Source: Mangifera indica
Lineage: Eukaryota > Streptophyta > Magnoliopsida > Sapindales > Anacardiaceae
Length of the DNA: 64,000 bases
Direction: 5' to 3'
NCBI RefSeq assembly: GCF_011075055.1
Contig: NC_058150.1
Location: 248,001 to 312,000, forward strand
Shown: piece by piece, positions 61,992 to 64,000 of the stretch
Layout: the number at the start of each line of letters is the position of its first letter
Position numbering within the stretch: position 1 is the stretch's first letter
Translations under genes and position numbers: made by a program
Notes under the pieces: model-generated
Told to the model about the DNA's origin: nothing
Database searches by the model: none
The model's input: the letters and a program-made list of their open reading frames with translations, nothing else

Positions 61992-63071
61992 GGTCGAAAG
62001 AGTTATTTCCCCCCATGTTTTATTGTAGTTTCAAAATTATATTTATTAATTGTTAAAAATTTATAAATAAAAATAAATTAGATTTTATTAAAAAATTTAA
62101 TTAAAATAAAAATAAAATTATTATTTTAACAATAATTTTTAAAAAATATATATAATTTATTACATATTTTTATATTTTTAAAAATAATAATTTAATCCCT
62201 ATTTCAAGTTTTCAAGTTTTAAAAAATTATATTTTTCCCTCTCTATCTTTTTTTCATTTTAGCTACCCCATAACTTTAAAAAACTTCAATTTCACCCTAC
62301 TTATGAACTTCATTTTCTAGCATCTCTTTCAACCATCTCTAGTCTCCTCTTTGCCCTAAGCTGAACTGACATTATCCTTACTTTACCCAAACTATCCTCA
62401 AGCAATGGGAAATGACGGTTGAATCCAAATGAAAATCAAAGATCTTGATTGATGAAGATCTTCACCTCTTGGAGATCTTAGTCCAAACAACTACCACCAA
62501 ATTCTTTGCCTCTCAAAGATCTTATTGTCTCGATGTCTCTCTTTTGTCGTCAACTTGCTTTCTTCCTTTGTTCGTTGGCGACGCCGAGAGAGAGACGAGA
62601 AAGAGAGGCTACAAAGAAATCACGCTCAATGGAGGAGAATTGCATCACCATCTTGTCATAAGAGGATGTTAGGCTAATGACAGCTTGATCTCAGGCATAG
62701 AGGTGGTTAGAGACGACAAGAGGAGATCGTTGAAAAAAAGTAATAGACAAAAAAAAAAAGTATATGGGGGTGAAAAAGTTTCAAAAAGTTTTGGAGGCGA
62801 CTGAAAAATTATGAAACTTTACAGTTGGGGGGAAAAGGTCATTTGTTAAAACGAGAATATATAAGGTATTATTAGTTTCTAAAGTTAAAGTGGGAAAAAA
62901 AATAAAATTTTAGTTATCTTAATATTTTTATTAAAATAACGATTTTATTTTTAACTTTAATTAAAAATTTTAATAGAAATTAGTTTATAAATGAGATTTT
63001 GAGTTTTTAAAACTTGACTGATATAAGTTTAGAATTACACTATATCTTAGGTGGGAATAAATCTTTTGGCC
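61992..63071. mobile_element. MULE-type fold-back element 3 (1080 bp, older)
   Basis: The left end ggtcgaaagagttatttccc and right end gtgggaataaatcttttggc are diverged versions of the same terminal repeat. Flanking 9-mers attttcgat (61983-61991) and actttcaat (63072-63080) match at 7 of 9 bases. The interior folds back loosely (caaccatctctagtctcctc against gagacgacaagaggagatcg). A 75-residue frame inside looks spurious. Confidence 0.6.
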
Positions 63072-64000
63072 ACTTTCAATTATACTTCTAAACACCTCAG
63101 TTTAATCAGTAAAGAAAAAGTATTTTAAACATAAAAATAAGGTTAAGTTATTTGAAAAATTATGTGTCATAATAATAAATATTAATTTTTATATTAATAA
63201 TATCATTATTAAGATAATATTAAATAATAAATAAATTAATATTAGTTATACGATGGAATGTCCCTATTTATATACAAATTATATCAAGTAATTAAATTTG
63301 TGTTAGGTGGTGTTCATCCGTTGAGGTTGATTGAGAATGAAAAAACAAAATTGGATGGTTCTTGGAAATTTCTTCTGCTCTTGTTTTTTTTTTTTTTTTG
63401 ACTTTGCCGATGAAAATGTTCCCCTTTTAATTTGATTTTATAAAAGATATTGAGAATGTTTATCAAAGTTAGATTTAAGATGATTTAGTATTGTTTCTAG
63501 TAATTTGATGAATTAAATTTAAACTTATAAAAAAAATTAAATAAAGGTTAAAGATCAATTAGATAAAAATAAAAAATTAGTCATATTGTTATTTTTATAA
63601 AAAAAAAAAATGGAGTTGTTCAATCATCAAAGCCCACAATGGGCCTCTTGTCCTTATAAATTTTAATGGGCTTATTTTAAAAAGGTTAACACTTTTTAAT
63701 AAAAAGAAAGATTCAATTTGAATTGTTTAAAATTAAAATTAAATTCAAATTAATAATTAAACTCATTTTGACAAAAATAAATTAAGTTTAAACTGATAAA
63801 AAATTTTGAGTTCGAGCAAGTTCATTTTAAATTTAAAGTTAAATTATTTTCTAATTGATTTAAAATTTATTTTATTTATATAAAGTCAATTTTAAATATG
63901 CTTTTTTATATTCAAATTAATTTCAATGAAAACCTTGTTCACTCTAAGTTTATATCAAACCCAACTTTATTTAATATAAATTATTTAAAATTTTGAAACA
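63072..64000. other. AT-rich right end of the window
   Basis: A fold-back repeat at about 63150-63300, then T- and A-runs and aattcaaattaa-type degenerate repeat from 63700. No gene seen. Confidence 0.5.

Noticed and set aside
62445..62672. 75-residue frame inside fold-back element 3
   Set aside because: It sits within a hairpin-forming interior, has no homologue I recognise and is likely chance.
1..64000. CRISPR arrays, rRNA or tRNA genes
   Set aside because: I saw no regular spacer-repeat arrays and no cloverleaf-like or rRNA sequence. A covariance-model scan would be needed to exclude a tRNA fully.

Overview
This is nuclear DNA from a flowering plant, almost certainly a eudicot. The evidence is AT-rich intergenic DNA, genes of many short exons with GT-AG (and a few GC-AG) introns, plant-only families (CAR C2 protein, TOC64), an intact Ty1-copia retrotransposon, and many small fold-back elements. 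I cannot name the species. Gene models were built by hand from splice sites, reading frame and remembered family sequence. Every multi-exon model listed closes to a whole number of codons and to the usual family length.

Layout, left to right: (1) C2-domain ABA-related (CAR) protein, minus, 36-1703. (2) HROB/MCM8IP-like OB-fold recombination protein, plus, 3421-5914. (3) TOC64-III (amidase-like plus TPR receptor), minus, 7171-16501. (4) A small unrecognised gene with an apparent frameshift, minus, about 18.0-18.3 kb. (5) HRD3A/SEL1L ERAD adaptor, minus, 20102-23821. (6) VPS26C/DSCR3, plus, 24807-33912, with a complete young copia element (28128-33124) in its ninth intron, antisense to the host. 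(7) Galactose mutarotase-like aldose 1-epimerase, minus, 35133-37375. (8) A 42-exon gene, minus, 39095-56081, for a 1373-residue fusion: two 6PGDH/HIBADH-type dehydrogenase modules, a DUF1537 four-carbon acid sugar kinase and a class II aldolase. (9) 56.1-64 kb has no gene I can support. It is a nest of transposable elements, including three fold-back elements with 9-bp target duplications (MULE-type) and a triplicated AT-rich repeat.

The genes are ordinary single plant genes, not an operon. Their products act in ABA/membrane signalling, DNA repair, chloroplast protein import, ER-associated degradation, endosomal sorting and sugar metabolism. The most interesting items are the multidomain fusion, whose exon sizes show that its dehydrogenase half arose by an internal duplication of about ten exons; the very recent intronic copia insertion; and the MULE-type fold-back cluster. 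I found no prokaryote-like defence or other clearly new system.
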